A DNA stretch of 64,000 nt from Dendrobium chrysotoxum. Its lineage: Eukaryota; Streptophyta; Magnoliopsida; Asparagales; Orchidaceae. Positions within the stretch are counted from its first letter, which is position 1; each line of letters begins with the position of its first letter. Positions 25,078 to 35,110 of this stretch are shown one piece after another. Made by a program: the position numbers and the translations under genes. The notes beneath the pieces were generated by a model. The model did not search any database, was not told the DNA's origin, and saw nothing but the letters and a program-made list of their open reading frames with translations. Where the stretch lies: assembly GCA_019925795.1 (NCBI GenBank), contig CM034311.1:34079472-34143471 (forward strand), written 5' to 3'.

Positions 25078-25307
25078 TGATGTGGTGATCGTCGGAAGAA
25101 TCGGACCTACAAGAAGGGAAATCCCAATCTAGGGAAACAAATACAAACCCAAGCTTTCAAAGCTTCAAAGAGAGTAATATTTATCATGAATGATCCCCTC
25201 CTTACAATATCTTGCTTATATAATTTACTAAGAATATTCTAGAAGTATTGTAACAAACTATAATAAGCTAGTCCTAAAAAAAACTTAAGCTATGATGTTC
25301 CACATCA
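25078..25307 (-). repeat. Element X 3' LTR
   Basis: 230 bp, TG..CA ends with 8-bp terminal inverted repeats. The left outer 5-mer is agttc. Confidence 0.9.
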
Positions 25308-25322
25308 TTCTCCCCTTGCGTC
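25308..25322 (-). promoter_or_regulatory. Element X polypurine tract
   Basis: Minus strand GCAAGGGGAGAA abuts the 3' LTR, as required for plus-strand priming. Confidence 0.75.
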
Positions 25323-26334
25323 AAAAGAGCTCGACTCCGTCGAGGCATGTCATTGGGAGGGAGATAGATGTAGAAATTATAATCAATCCACCAGGATCGA
25401 TGACTTTGCATCTCGGATCCATTTCTTCTTCTAAACATCTTGTATGACCAAGGATGTCAACCATGCAACCATAGTGCTCAATATTTGGTGCAATTCCATT
25501 TAAAGGAAGCATTTGACTAGAATACATTCTGCCTTCTTCCAGTAGCTCGACATGGCCACAAGCACTAAAGATGTTGGTGAAAGTAACATGACTGAGCTTG
25601 ACTTTGGCCGCCTGTATCTCTTTGAAGGAATCCAAGGCTTCCTTTCCCCTGCCAAGCATTGTAAGGCCTGCAATCATTGAGCTCCAAATAACAACATTTC
25701 TATTTTTGACAAACCTGAACACATAGAGTGCATTCTCCAGATCTCCACACTTTGAGTACATGTCCCTTTCAATTGCACCCAATTGTGAACATGCTAATAA
25801 TGCAGCAATAAGTGTGAGCTGGTTAGGCTCGACATTAGTATCCTGTAGTTCATTAAAAGCGTCCAGAGCTTCTTTGGGTCTTTCGTTCTGTTTATAGCCA
25901 GAGATTAACACATTCCAAATAGCTATATCATGATATGGAATTTCATCAAACACACGGAGGGTAGCATTGAATTCACAAGATTTTGCATATGCAACCATGT
26001 CAACCAGAAGCCTCCCCACCACCCCGTCAAGGCATTGCTGACAAACAATATTTGATAGGTCTTGGGTGCACCTCGCCATTCCATAGATGTTTCTAAGATC
26101 AGAGTAGTTAGTTTGCCATGCTCCAAACGATACAATAACTCCAAATGTTCCAACCAAAAGTATCATTTCTGGTATCGTGCTCATTTTTCCTTCCCTGTTA
26201 GTCCATGGTTGCGAAACTAAGACTGTTGGATTTGAAACTAGCATAGGTGATAATGGAGATCGCAACCATTCATAATATGAGGATGTCGGAAGAGTAAATA
26301 ACCTCATTTTAGAGCTTATAGATATTGACCTCAT
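25321..26334 (-). CDS. Chimeric ORF in element X: TM segment, DUF26 signature, PPR repeats
   Basis: A single open frame of 337 codons. Residues 52-72 are hydrophobic and could span a membrane. Residues 78-110 resemble a DUF26 (Gnk2-like) module: IYGMARCTQDLS with C89-x8-C98-x2-C101, the family's exact cysteine spacing. Residues 112-300 resemble plant PLS-class PPR repeats (FDEIP, WNVLISGYKQN, EALDAF, MYSKCGDLENA, WSSMIAGL, YGCMVDILG). The last ~30 residues (MTCLDGVELF end) read into the retroelement's own 3' sequence before the polypurine tract. DUF26 and PPR do not occur together in known plant genes, so the ORF looks assembled from captured host fragments. Whether it is expressed is unknown. 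The start codon is simply the first ATG. Confidence 0.65.
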   Translation of the reverse strand: MRSISISSKMRLFTLPTSSYYEWLRSPLSPMLVSNPTVLVSQPWTNREGKMSTIPEMILLVGTFGVIVSFGAWQTNYSDLRNIYGMARCTQDLSNIVCQQCLDGVVGRLLVDMVAYAKSCEFNATLRVFDEIPYHDIAIWNVLISGYKQNERPKEALDAFNELQDTNVEPNQLTLIAALLACSQLGAIERDMYSKCGDLENALYVFRFVKNRNVVIWSSMIAGLTMLGRGKEALDSFKEIQAAKVKLSHVTFTNIFSACGHVELLEEGRMYSSQMLPLNGIAPNIEHYGCMVDILGHTRCLEEEMDPRCKVIDPGGLIIISTSISLPMTCLDGVELF

Positions 26335-26788
26335 TATTCGAGGTTGATTTCCCTGAAATCAATCTTTAGCACCTATGTCTTTGTAGCCTAATGTAGATGT
26401 CGTCCTTAAGATCCCCTAGGTGGATACCCGCTGATGTAGTATTGACTTGACTTCCGAATTCGACCTAAATCAATTCACCTCGACTCAATTGGAATCAAAC
26501 TGGTATAAATGGAATAAATTTAATCAGTTAAAACTTTATTCCTTCTTTAAAAATAAAATTATCGCAAAGTAATTTTTTTAAATATATCAAATTCATTCCA
26601 AATTAACCTTTAAATAATTCTTAAACTTTTAAATTAAAATTAAATTCAATCTCAGCCATTGAATCTCTCTCTAAATCATGCTTTAATATGAGCCTTTAAT
26701 TTTGAAATAAAGAGAATGATAAGATTGTAATTTAGCATGTATTGAAAGCATTAGGGCTTATGGTGCGGTTGAGACCGGTTCAAGACCC
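26335..26788. other. Non-coding part of element X
   Basis: AT-rich sequence between the chimeric ORF and the MULE. No motif was recognised. Confidence 0.4.
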
Positions 26789-26797
26789 CCACGTTCA

Positions 26798-26921
26798 GGG
26801 AAAATTATTGGGTTCGGAGTCCAGACGTAGCTCTACATCCGGACTCCAATCAACAATGGACACGTATTTTTATTTTTTAATATCTTTAATTTATCCACGT
26901 GGACTTATTTGCTTACAGCGA
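26798..26921 (+). repeat. MULE left terminal inverted repeat
   Basis: Runs from GGGAAAATTATTGGG through GTAGCTCTACATCCGGACT to GCTTACAGCGA and is mirrored at 32907-33028. Confidence 0.9.
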
Positions 26922-27479
26922 GTCCCAAAAAGTCGGCCCAAAGAGTCGACATTTATAAGAGCGCGACCCAAACAGTCCAAGAAATTATTATGTCCGGCCC
27001 GAGACTGCAATGATTATTTTGAAAAAAAGTCGAAGCGTCGTCGCCATTCAGAATTCGTGCGGAAAAGAAATTAGGGTTTTTGCTTTTTGATATTCTCCTC
27101 CTGAAGTTCTCGAAGAACGAACAACTTTTAATGTTTTGAACCGTGTTTTTTTAGTCAAGAAGGTAAGCTTAATCCATCCTCCTTACTTATCTTTTCCCTC
27201 TCGATGAACGAACGACCTGTAGGTATTTTTTGCTCTAAATTTGTGTTCTGTGCGGTTTTCTGGACGTGGAATTTGTATATTACATTTTAAACATTTAGTA
27301 TTTCTAAAAGTATATTACATTGTGAACATTATAAACTTTATTCACTGATTTTGTTATTTTAAAGCACTGTGAGTCTATGAACATTGCAAATAGGAGCTTG
27401 CTCAAAACCTTTGTAGTTTACAAATAATCTATAAACATTGTAATAATTTTTCAGATTTTGTTATTTAAAGACGGTATAT

Positions 27480-27640
27480 ACAATGCCTATTAGATACTAT
27501 GTACACTTGTACACATTGTGTACTACACTGTGTACAAGGGTAGACACTTTATACAAGTGTATATACTGTGTACACTTGTACACACTTGTACATAGTGTAG
27601 TGTGTATAAGTGTACACTGTGTACAAGTGTGCATCATAAA
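27480..27640. repeat. TGTACA palindrome array 1
   Basis: Repeats of the near-palindrome TGTACACACTGTGTACA and variants, overlapping head to tail, upstream of the Ulp1-like gene. Confidence 0.9.
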
Positions 27641-27734
27641 TGTTACCTTCCACTGATATACAAGTAAATTTTATTTTATTTTCCTTTTTCAAATATACAT
27701 CCCTAAGATTACATTTCATTATAGAGCATCACTA

Positions 27735-29028
27735 TTTCGAAATGTCTTTGATAGTTTGAAAGAATTTTTTACTGATGAAGTTAAGGACACTTTGAAGAAG
27801 TTGAGAATTTTACAATTTACTGAGTTCCCACGATTTCAACAGAACACACTACTGATATACATATTATTGTCATGCTGGGATGTAAGCAAGCAATCATTCG
27901 ACATCAAAGGGCACGAGCTTAAATTTTTAGCAGATGATATTGCTCTACTGACAGGATTGCCAAACATAAGTTCTTTGATATATTGGGAAGCAGAACCACT
28001 AACAAGCCACACTGGGATTCAAATAAAGAATGAAATAATGAATATTAACAAACCAACATCCCCTGAAGTTATTGTTAATATCTATATTAAGTTCTTGTTT
28101 TCAAATTTATTTTTTTCCAAATAATAACTACAAAACCCCCAGGAGGCTCATTACCATTGCCGAGAATATAGATGAGTTTAATAGTTATAATTGGGCTATG
28201 TCAATACGGGATTTCTTGATTAGTCAGTTTGATCGGCTGGCACCGAAGTATATTGAGTATGAACCCTTAGGATACATGAGTGGCTTTGTGCCATTGTTAA
28301 TGGTAACTTAACATTCTAATGATGAACATTGTGTACTAAAGTTGAATTTAATCATTTTTTTAATATTACCTATTGATGCAGATTTGGTTTCTAGAGCACA
28401 CATCATTTTGGCAACCTGTACTACCTAAAGCTAGGCCCCGTTTCCTCCGCTGGGATATTAATATTTTCCTTTTGGCTATACAGTTTTGTAAGATATTTAA
28501 AGATCTTAGAAATGAACATGTGATTTCATTCACTATAATTTTTTTTATTATATGGTATTTCACAATATTTCTTCTTTTATGTATATTTACACTTTTTATA
28601 TGTATAAAGAGCTTAGCTATAGAGTACTCTTATAGAGCTTAGTTATAGTATACAGCTTGTACACACTGTGTACAAGGTGTACACACTGTGTACAAGGTGT
28701 ACACACTGTGTACACCTGTACACACTATGTACACCTGTACACACTATATACAGCTTGTACTCACTATGTACAGCTTGTTCGCATAACTCATTATATATTC
28801 TAATAAATCTTATACATTCTAGATATAAGAACATAGCCAATTAACTATCCCAGTGGTGTGTCTACACAAGCAAATAGCATTGATTGCGGCATATTCTTGT
28901 GCAAGTATATGGAAGAACTTGTCAAGCATGAAGATGTTGATTGGGAATAATATAAGAATTTGCAAGATAAAATGACATTATTTAGAGTTAAATTGGCTTA
29001 TTCCATATTATGTTCTCTTGTAAAATAA
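27735..29028 (+). pseudogene. Ulp1-like (C48) cysteine protease gene carried by the MULE
   Basis: The first part (27756-28124) encodes a region like the DUF1985 module found in MULE-borne Ulp1 genes (LLTGLPNI and related). The next exon-like piece (28139-28310) reads RRLITIAENIDEF, YNWAMSIRDFL and GYMSGFVPLL, followed after a gap by IWFLEHTSFW..PRFLRWD. The catalytic cysteine block NSIDCGIFLCKYME lies at 28872-28913, and its C-terminal MTLFRVKLAYSIL follows. Ulp1 enzymes remove SUMO; here the segment that should carry the catalytic His and Asp was not found, and a TGTACA repeat array occupies the gap. A stop follows DWE near 28950. It is probably non-functional unless introns rescue it. Confidence 0.7.
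28650..28790. repeat. TGTACA palindrome array 2
   Basis: About six units of 18-21 bp, including GTGTACACACTGTGTACAAG repeated three times. Lies inside the Ulp1-like gene. Confidence 0.95.
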
Positions 29029-29159
29029 TGATGATAAAGATATTATAAATACAAATTTTATATAATTTATTTCTTATTTTTGTACATGTTTATAGAAATC
29101 AGTGTATACTAACTATTTAATTCAATTATTTCTTATTTTATATATCCTGTATAAACTTT

Positions 29160-29400
29160 TCAAACTGTACACAGTGTGTACATCCTGTACACAGTATGTA
29201 CATCTATACACAGTGTGTGCATCTGTACACAGTGTGTACATCTGTAAACATTATGAATAGAATATACACAGTGGGTATAGGCTATACACATTGTGTCCAG
29301 CTGTACACAGTGTGTACAGATGTACATACTGTGTATAATTGGACACACTATATACAGCCTGTACACATTGTGTACAGCTATACACAATCAAAATAGAAGA
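29160..29400. repeat. TGTACA palindrome array 3
   Basis: About 12 units of 17-22 bp built on TGTACACAGTGTGTACA, in the space between the two MULE genes; shorter copies continue to about 29490. Confidence 0.95.
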
Positions 29401-29685
29401 ATTGGCAAGATAAAATGACATCATGTTCATAGTGTATACAACCTATATGCAGTCTGTTCAACCATATAAACACAGCTGTATACTTGTACACATATCATTG
29501 TGGCTTTCTATAAATTAAACGAAACAAATGTGAACAAATTACTCATAAAACAATATAATTAATTTTCATCAGAATGAAAAACATAGATCAGATCTTTAAA
29601 GCTAATGTTTTTCTGAGTCTATGATATCATACATCATCCTTATATATTCAAATGATGGCTGAGTGATAGATGTTCCGTGTATGAA

Positions 29686-32600
29686 TTATTCGCTGAAGTA
29701 TGGAGGCAAACTAGAGAATGTATTTGGCTTGGAAGGTGAACACTCTCCAGATTGAGTTGCTACTGTAAAAGGAAATGAAGTAGAACACATTTCTATTGCC
29801 GTTCCTCCAGATTGAGCAGCCACTTCAGAATTCTCCACAATTTCAATATCTGTTATGGATAAAAAATTTGTTAAAATATGTGTACAAGCTGTATACAGCA
29901 AAAATATTGTTAATAATGATTTAATAGTACTTTCTATTGCAGTTTTCTCTTGAACTTTCTCCATAATTTTCATCTCTGTTATAAAAAAAATGATGTTAAA
30001 ATCTGTGTGAAATTTAAAGAATCTTCATTGAATTTTCTTAGTATTGAAAGAATTTACTCTTCATTTTTCTCTTTTTCTCCCAGTATACCTTTAGTCTTGC
30101 ATTAGAGATTCCTTTAGGTCTACACTTTGGTGGATATTTAAATTTTAACATTTCAATCTTTATATTTCTTATAAATTTCTTATTACATTTCTTGCCATCA
30201 AGAATCATGTCGATATTTTTAGCCAAGTCTTTCATTGTATTTAGCATGCACTATTCTGCAGCCTCATTACCATGTGCTCGTGTGGCACATTGATATAAAA
30301 ATCTACTTATATGATTTTTGAATAATAATCCAGAACTAGCTTCAGTATTCTTTCAGTTACCTATGAACTTGCAGGTAGCATATAAATCTTTCCTAACTCT
30401 TCCAGACCATCACATTAGTATATATTTCTCAGGGATATTCACAATATCTAGCTGCCTCAAAACTCTCATGCAATGAGAACATAGTAAACCCATTATCTCA
30501 AACTTTCCACAACTGCATTGAATGCTCTTATCTTTTGCATCGAAATGAATAACCCAAGTGGTTGACTGATCCATATTCTCCGTGCTCCTTACAAAAAACT
30601 TTGAAGAATCAGTAGAGGCATGCTCAATACTCATGCAACCAACACCATAAAAAAATACTTCCTCAAATTTTACATATAACTTTTTAGAGTAAAATTGAGC
30701 AGCTTGCCTTAATATTGAACTATCCTTTATTATAGGTACTACGACGGATTGGTTGCATTTATAATCTTCGTCCTGTTCATTCCGACGCCATATCATCTTG
30801 ACCTTCTCTAGGCCTAAAAAATAATATGTTATTGAACTTGTTGGCTTTGAAATGCCATGGCACACATTATTAGTTGACTCGCTTCGCTATGTAGAGAGAA
30901 TGCCCATACTAAAATAATCCTTATTGAATGCTGTTGACCACTTCTTTCTTATCCTATAAAGCTCCTCCAACCAACCATTACTATGAAGGCTCCCTTCTGT
31001 GATCATTTGAGCCCATGTTTTCTCAAACTACTCCTCAGTGTCACATTTACTCAAACATTTATAAAATAGTCCTCTGACTTTATCATTGCTATTGAAGCAC
31101 CAAACTTTTGAAGGAGCCTTCTTGTAGATGTGCCACTGGCATAGCCTATGCCTTGTGCTTGGTAATACAACTTTTATAGCCCTAGTCATGACCTGATCTT
31201 GATCAGTAAATATTATTATAGGATATTTATCACCCATTATTCTTAAAAATATTCTAAATAGCTAAGTTAAAGACTCAATTATGTCCTCTGACAAGAAAGC
31301 CACACCAATTAAAATGTTCTGCCAATAATTATTAACACCAACAAATGGTGTGCAGCATAAATTATATTTATTAAGCTGATAACTCATATAAAAAATCACC
31401 ACATCTCCGAAGCATTCGTAATCTATCCTACCTATATCATTAACCCAAAAAAAATTCTGTAATCTATCTAATTCGTCAAATTAGACGTCCCATGCAAACA
31501 TTGGGTCATCAACTTGCTGTTGTTTAAATAATTAAATTAATGAATTAGTATCCCTAAATTCAATTCTTGCTCTTTTCTCTTTTTGTAGTTGTAAGCATCT
31601 CTCTTAGTGATTTCAATATTTTCAAAACCTCCAACTTCATGGGCAAGATAGAAAAAAGCATATATTGTTCTAATTTCAGCCTCTATCATTGTTTTAAGAA
31701 CTGAAGCTTTCTCATCACTCATGGACCTACATGATCTGAGTAGATGCTTGTCTTCACCCCTAACCAAATCATGATTGTGGCTTTCTATAAATTTTTGCAC
31801 TTTCCAATTTCCATCATCAACAATAAACCTAATCATTACAGGACATCCCGTTTTGGTATCTGATTTTTGATACTTCATTTGTAAATTCAAATCAGGACCC
31901 TTCTTGAAACCAGCTTTTGAACAAACAAAGTCCTTACTTCTTATTTTCTTGGAATTGGGCCAATAACTATGATGATCCTTGCATATACTAAAGCCAACAT
32001 TATATGCGTATGTACAATACATCTCATATGCCTCCTTCTCATACTTGTAAACTTTCTGATATAAAATATATAAAGGTGTATTGTACATGCTTAATCACTA
32101 GGTACAATAATATCAAAATCTATAAGCACAATGTAGAGTGTAGCACCTTCTATTTTTACACATCCTGTATGTACAGGTTGTACACAGTGTGTACAGGATG
32201 TACACACTGTGTACATGTTGTCTAAAAGTGCAAAGCTTGTACATGAAGTGCACAGTATTGAACATCATTTAAAACTGTGTACAAGCTGTGAACAATAATA
32301 ACAGGTTGAAATATTATTCACTGTGTACAAGCTGTAAAACATTCATAAAAAATTTCTATAAGTTTATACCCAGTGTGTACAGAGAACACAACTATCTTTT
32401 TCAATCTAGTACAATATGTGGAAAGACAAAACATAAATAATTGAGAACAGTTAGCTAACTAAATATTTCATATGTACCATAGTTATTTCTAATGTAATTT
32501 AACTTTTCTATAAAAAAAATGGATACATCAACTATATTATGCCTAAAGCATATCGATGAAAACAATATTATCATGTATGAAGAATACAAAACAAATTGCA

Positions 32601-32777
32601 TAATAATCTGTAAAAATTTACCGTTAAGTTGATATCTACAGCTCCTTTGGCCAAATTGGGTTCCACTTCATCAAACCTTGCGAAATCCATACTATCCTCT
32701 GAACAATCCGTCGTCTTCCTTTTCTCTGAATTTTCAATGTCTTCAAAAGCATTCTCCATCTTCTTCTTTGCCGACAT
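29686..32777 (-). pseudogene. MULE transposase, FAR1/FHY3 type
   Basis: Exon 1 (32777-32622) ends at a GT donor; exon 2 starts at 32055 after an AG. Exon 2 encodes a FAR1 DNA-binding domain: EAYEMYCTYAYNVGFS, CPVMIRF, then the zinc-binding HNHDL. Continuing with frameshifts: DPMFAWDV, DYECFGDVVIF (first catalytic Asp), VGVNNYWQN, TDQDQVM (second Asp), then LCQWHIYKKAP (C-x2-H). The SWIM zinc finger follows (C-S-C..LLCSHCMR) at about 30540-30450, and a KCRPKGISNARLK tail typical of FAR1-related proteins. Stops near 31500, 31470 and 31260 break the frame, so it cannot give an active transposase as it stands. Confidence 0.85.
32155..32395. repeat. TGTACA palindrome array 4
   Basis: Units such as TGTACACAGTGTGTACAG lie in intron 1 of the transposase gene. 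They are more diverged toward the right. Confidence 0.9.
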
Positions 32778-32906
32778 GAAGGTGGAGGAATTGGGGAAAA
32801 CTTTTATTCGCTGAAAATCCTAAATTTTTGAAATCTCATCGCGGAATTTATTTAAAAAAATAGCGCCAACTAAAACTTCTGGGCTGACCCATCAGGTCAC
32901 GTGGTG

Positions 32907-33028
32907 TCGCTGTAAGCAAATAATTCTATGTGGATAAATTAAAGATATTAAAAAACAAAAATACGTGTCTATTATTGATTGAAGTCCGGATGTAGAGCTA
33001 CGTCCGGACTCCTAACCCAATAATTTTC
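32907..33028 (-). repeat. MULE right terminal inverted repeat
   Basis: Reverse complement of the left TIR with few mismatches (GTAGAGCTACGTCCGGACT). Confidence 0.9.
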
Positions 33029-33037
33029 CCACGTTCA

Positions 33038-34005
33038 ACCCTCATCCCTCTCATTCAAAAAAAAGGACACCCCCCACTCTCTGTAGTTCGCAACTCCCCT
33101 TTTCCCGCTCTTTCTTGCAGAAACGAACCCCCACCCTAGCGTCTGCTCCCAGTTTGCAGGAACCCCCTTACCTCACCTCCCTCTCAGTTCAAGAGGGCTA
33201 CCCATCTCCCTCTCTCTCAGTTCATTAGAAGACCCAGGAGGAACAAGTCTCCAGCCCATCATCTCTTGCTCTCACATGGCACTAAGGCTGAACCCCCTCC
33301 CAACTCGTAGCCTCTGAGTTTGCAAGCCTCAGGTTGGCCCAACACTAGTCGAAGCCGACCAAACTCCCTCCCTTTCCATCTCTCTCACAAAACTGAAGCC
33401 CCTGAGGAGGTCCGACGCTGGTCCTAACCACTGAATCAAAGCCTTAGTCTCACCGACTAACCGATCATCTCTAGCAAGCGTGTCCGATCCGACTCCTTTT
33501 GCCCTAGCCGAGAGTTTTAGGTATACTTCTTCTTGCTATTTCTTTATTCCCCATCATCCTCTCCTTCTTTGTTCATCTTCTTTCACGTTCAACTCCATTA
33601 ATCTTCTTCCCCTTCTCTGTTTGGCAAGAGAATTGATGGGGATTGCTTCTATTTTGAGAGAGAATGATGTTAGTTTGTTCTTTCTAGAATATTGAAATCA
33701 AGAAGCATTGTTTGAAGTTTCCTTTTAGCTTTGTTTGCATTAAGATGATGTCTATGTAGTAAGAGATTGAGATCAACTTTTATGTTGAAACCATGAATCG
33801 ATACATACAAATTTTATCTGATTTCTTTCATCAAGGAAAAAGAAAGTGCTAGAATCTTTTTTGAGAGAACATGAAGACAATGATTTCATACTTTAAGATT
33901 TAAAATTGGTAAGGTGTTTTTGTCAGATTATCTTTCCTTTAGATTTCTGCACATGGGAATGAAGTTGGTTTTAATTCTTTCTTTGAGTTATATTTGGCAT
34001 AAGTA
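33038..34005. other. Element X interior, C- and T-rich stretch
   Basis: Pyrimidine-rich sequence (many CTCCCTCTCTC words) resembling a leader or LTR U5-type sequence. No gene was recognised. Confidence 0.35.
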
Positions 34006-35110
34006 TTGAATTGGAAGGTGCAGATGTGGAGTTTGTGTAAAGGTGAAAATTGTGTTTGTTTTGGAAAAAGTGGATTTGTGTATGTGATAAGTAGGGTGTA
34101 TGTGTGTATATCTTGGAAAGTGAAATGATGTTTTTGAAAAGTGATAAGTGTGTATGTGTGTTATGAAAAGTGTTCTTTGTGTGTAAATTAAGAAGTGACT
34201 TTTTTGTGCTTGAAAAGTGATTGTGTGATCTTTGGAAGATGAGAGGTGTATGTTTTAAAAATGCGAAGTGTGTAATAGTGAAGTGTTTAAAGTTTGTAAA
34301 ATCTATGTGTGTATTGAAAAGTGTATTAAGTATGCATTGAAAAGTAAAGTGAAATGCATACTGGAATGAAGTGTGTAAAGGTGTGTTAGTGAAGTGTTGT
34401 GTGTAGGTATGATATGTGAAGTGTATAAATGTTTAAAAGTAAAGTGTGTATGTTGTGTTGAAAAGTAAAATGCATAAGTATTGAAAAGTGGAGTGTAGGG
34501 ATATTGGAAAATAAAGTGTATGATTTTTGAAAGTGAATTGTGTATAAGTGGAAAAGTAAATTGTGTATATGTTGAAAAGATGAGAAGTGCATGTGTATGT
34601 TGGAAAATGAATTGTGGTGTGCATTGAAAAGTGTTTTATGAAGTGAAAAATATATGTGTTGAATAGTAATGTGTGGGTTTTGGAGAAGTAAGAAGTGTAT
34701 ATCTTGAAAGTGGAAGTGTGTGAGTTTTGAAAAAGGAAGCAAAAGTGTATGTGTTAATAAACAAAGTGTATGAAAGAGTGAAAAGTGAAAGTTAGATTGA
34801 AATATGTTGGAAAGCGAGGTATGTGATTTTTGAAAAGCAAAGTGTTTTGATAAGTATATACATTGAGAGGTGAAAGTGTATATTGAAAAGGGTATTATGT
34901 GAGAAAGATGAAAGGTAAAGTGTTTGGATTTTGAAAAGTTTTTGTATGTTTTAAAAAAGTGGAAAAGTGTGTGAAAAGCGAAAGTGTTGGCGTTGAAAGG
35001 AAAAGTGTTTTGAAAGTGTATCGAAAAGAGCAGTGTTTTGAAAAGTGTTTGTGAGGGAAAGTGAAATGTTTTGAAAGGTGCTTATGTTGAAAGAGAAGGT
35101 GTTGAAAAGC
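34006..35110. repeat. GAAAAGTGTGTA low-complexity repeat, ~1.1 kb
   Basis: Words such as TTGAAAAGTG, GTGTGTAT and GAAGTGT recur dozens of times with irregular 14-25-bp spacing. It is strongly strand-biased: almost no C on the plus strand. Confidence 0.85.

Larger units (their letters stand above)
26789..33037. mobile_element. Mutator-like element with Ulp1-like gene, 9-bp TSD
   Basis: Terminal inverted repeats of about 124 bp start GGGAAAATTATTGGGTT on each side, and ccacgttca lies at 26789-26797 and 33029-33037. The 9-bp duplication and long TIRs are Mutator hallmarks. Inside are a FAR1-type MULE transposase on the minus strand and an Ulp1 cysteine-protease remnant on the plus strand, the arrangement known for Kaonashi-type MULEs. 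Arrays of a TGTACA palindrome are scattered between the genes. Confidence 0.9.

Noticed and set aside
26742..27074. 110-codon plus-strand frame covering the MULE left TIR
   Set aside because: It crosses the MULE boundary and TSD, so it cannot be an ancestral gene.
28643..29396. Cys- and Tyr-rich small ORFs (repeated VCT, LYT, CTH words) on both strands
   Set aside because: They are translations of the TGTACA palindrome arrays in whichever frame is open. No start context or conservation supports them.
28650..29400. CRISPR-like regularly spaced repeats
   Set aside because: Units overlap without unique spacers, are palindromic, and lie in a plant MULE.
34386..34742. 118-codon His/Phe-rich minus-strand frame
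   Set aside because: Translation of the low-complexity GAAAAGTGTG repeat.
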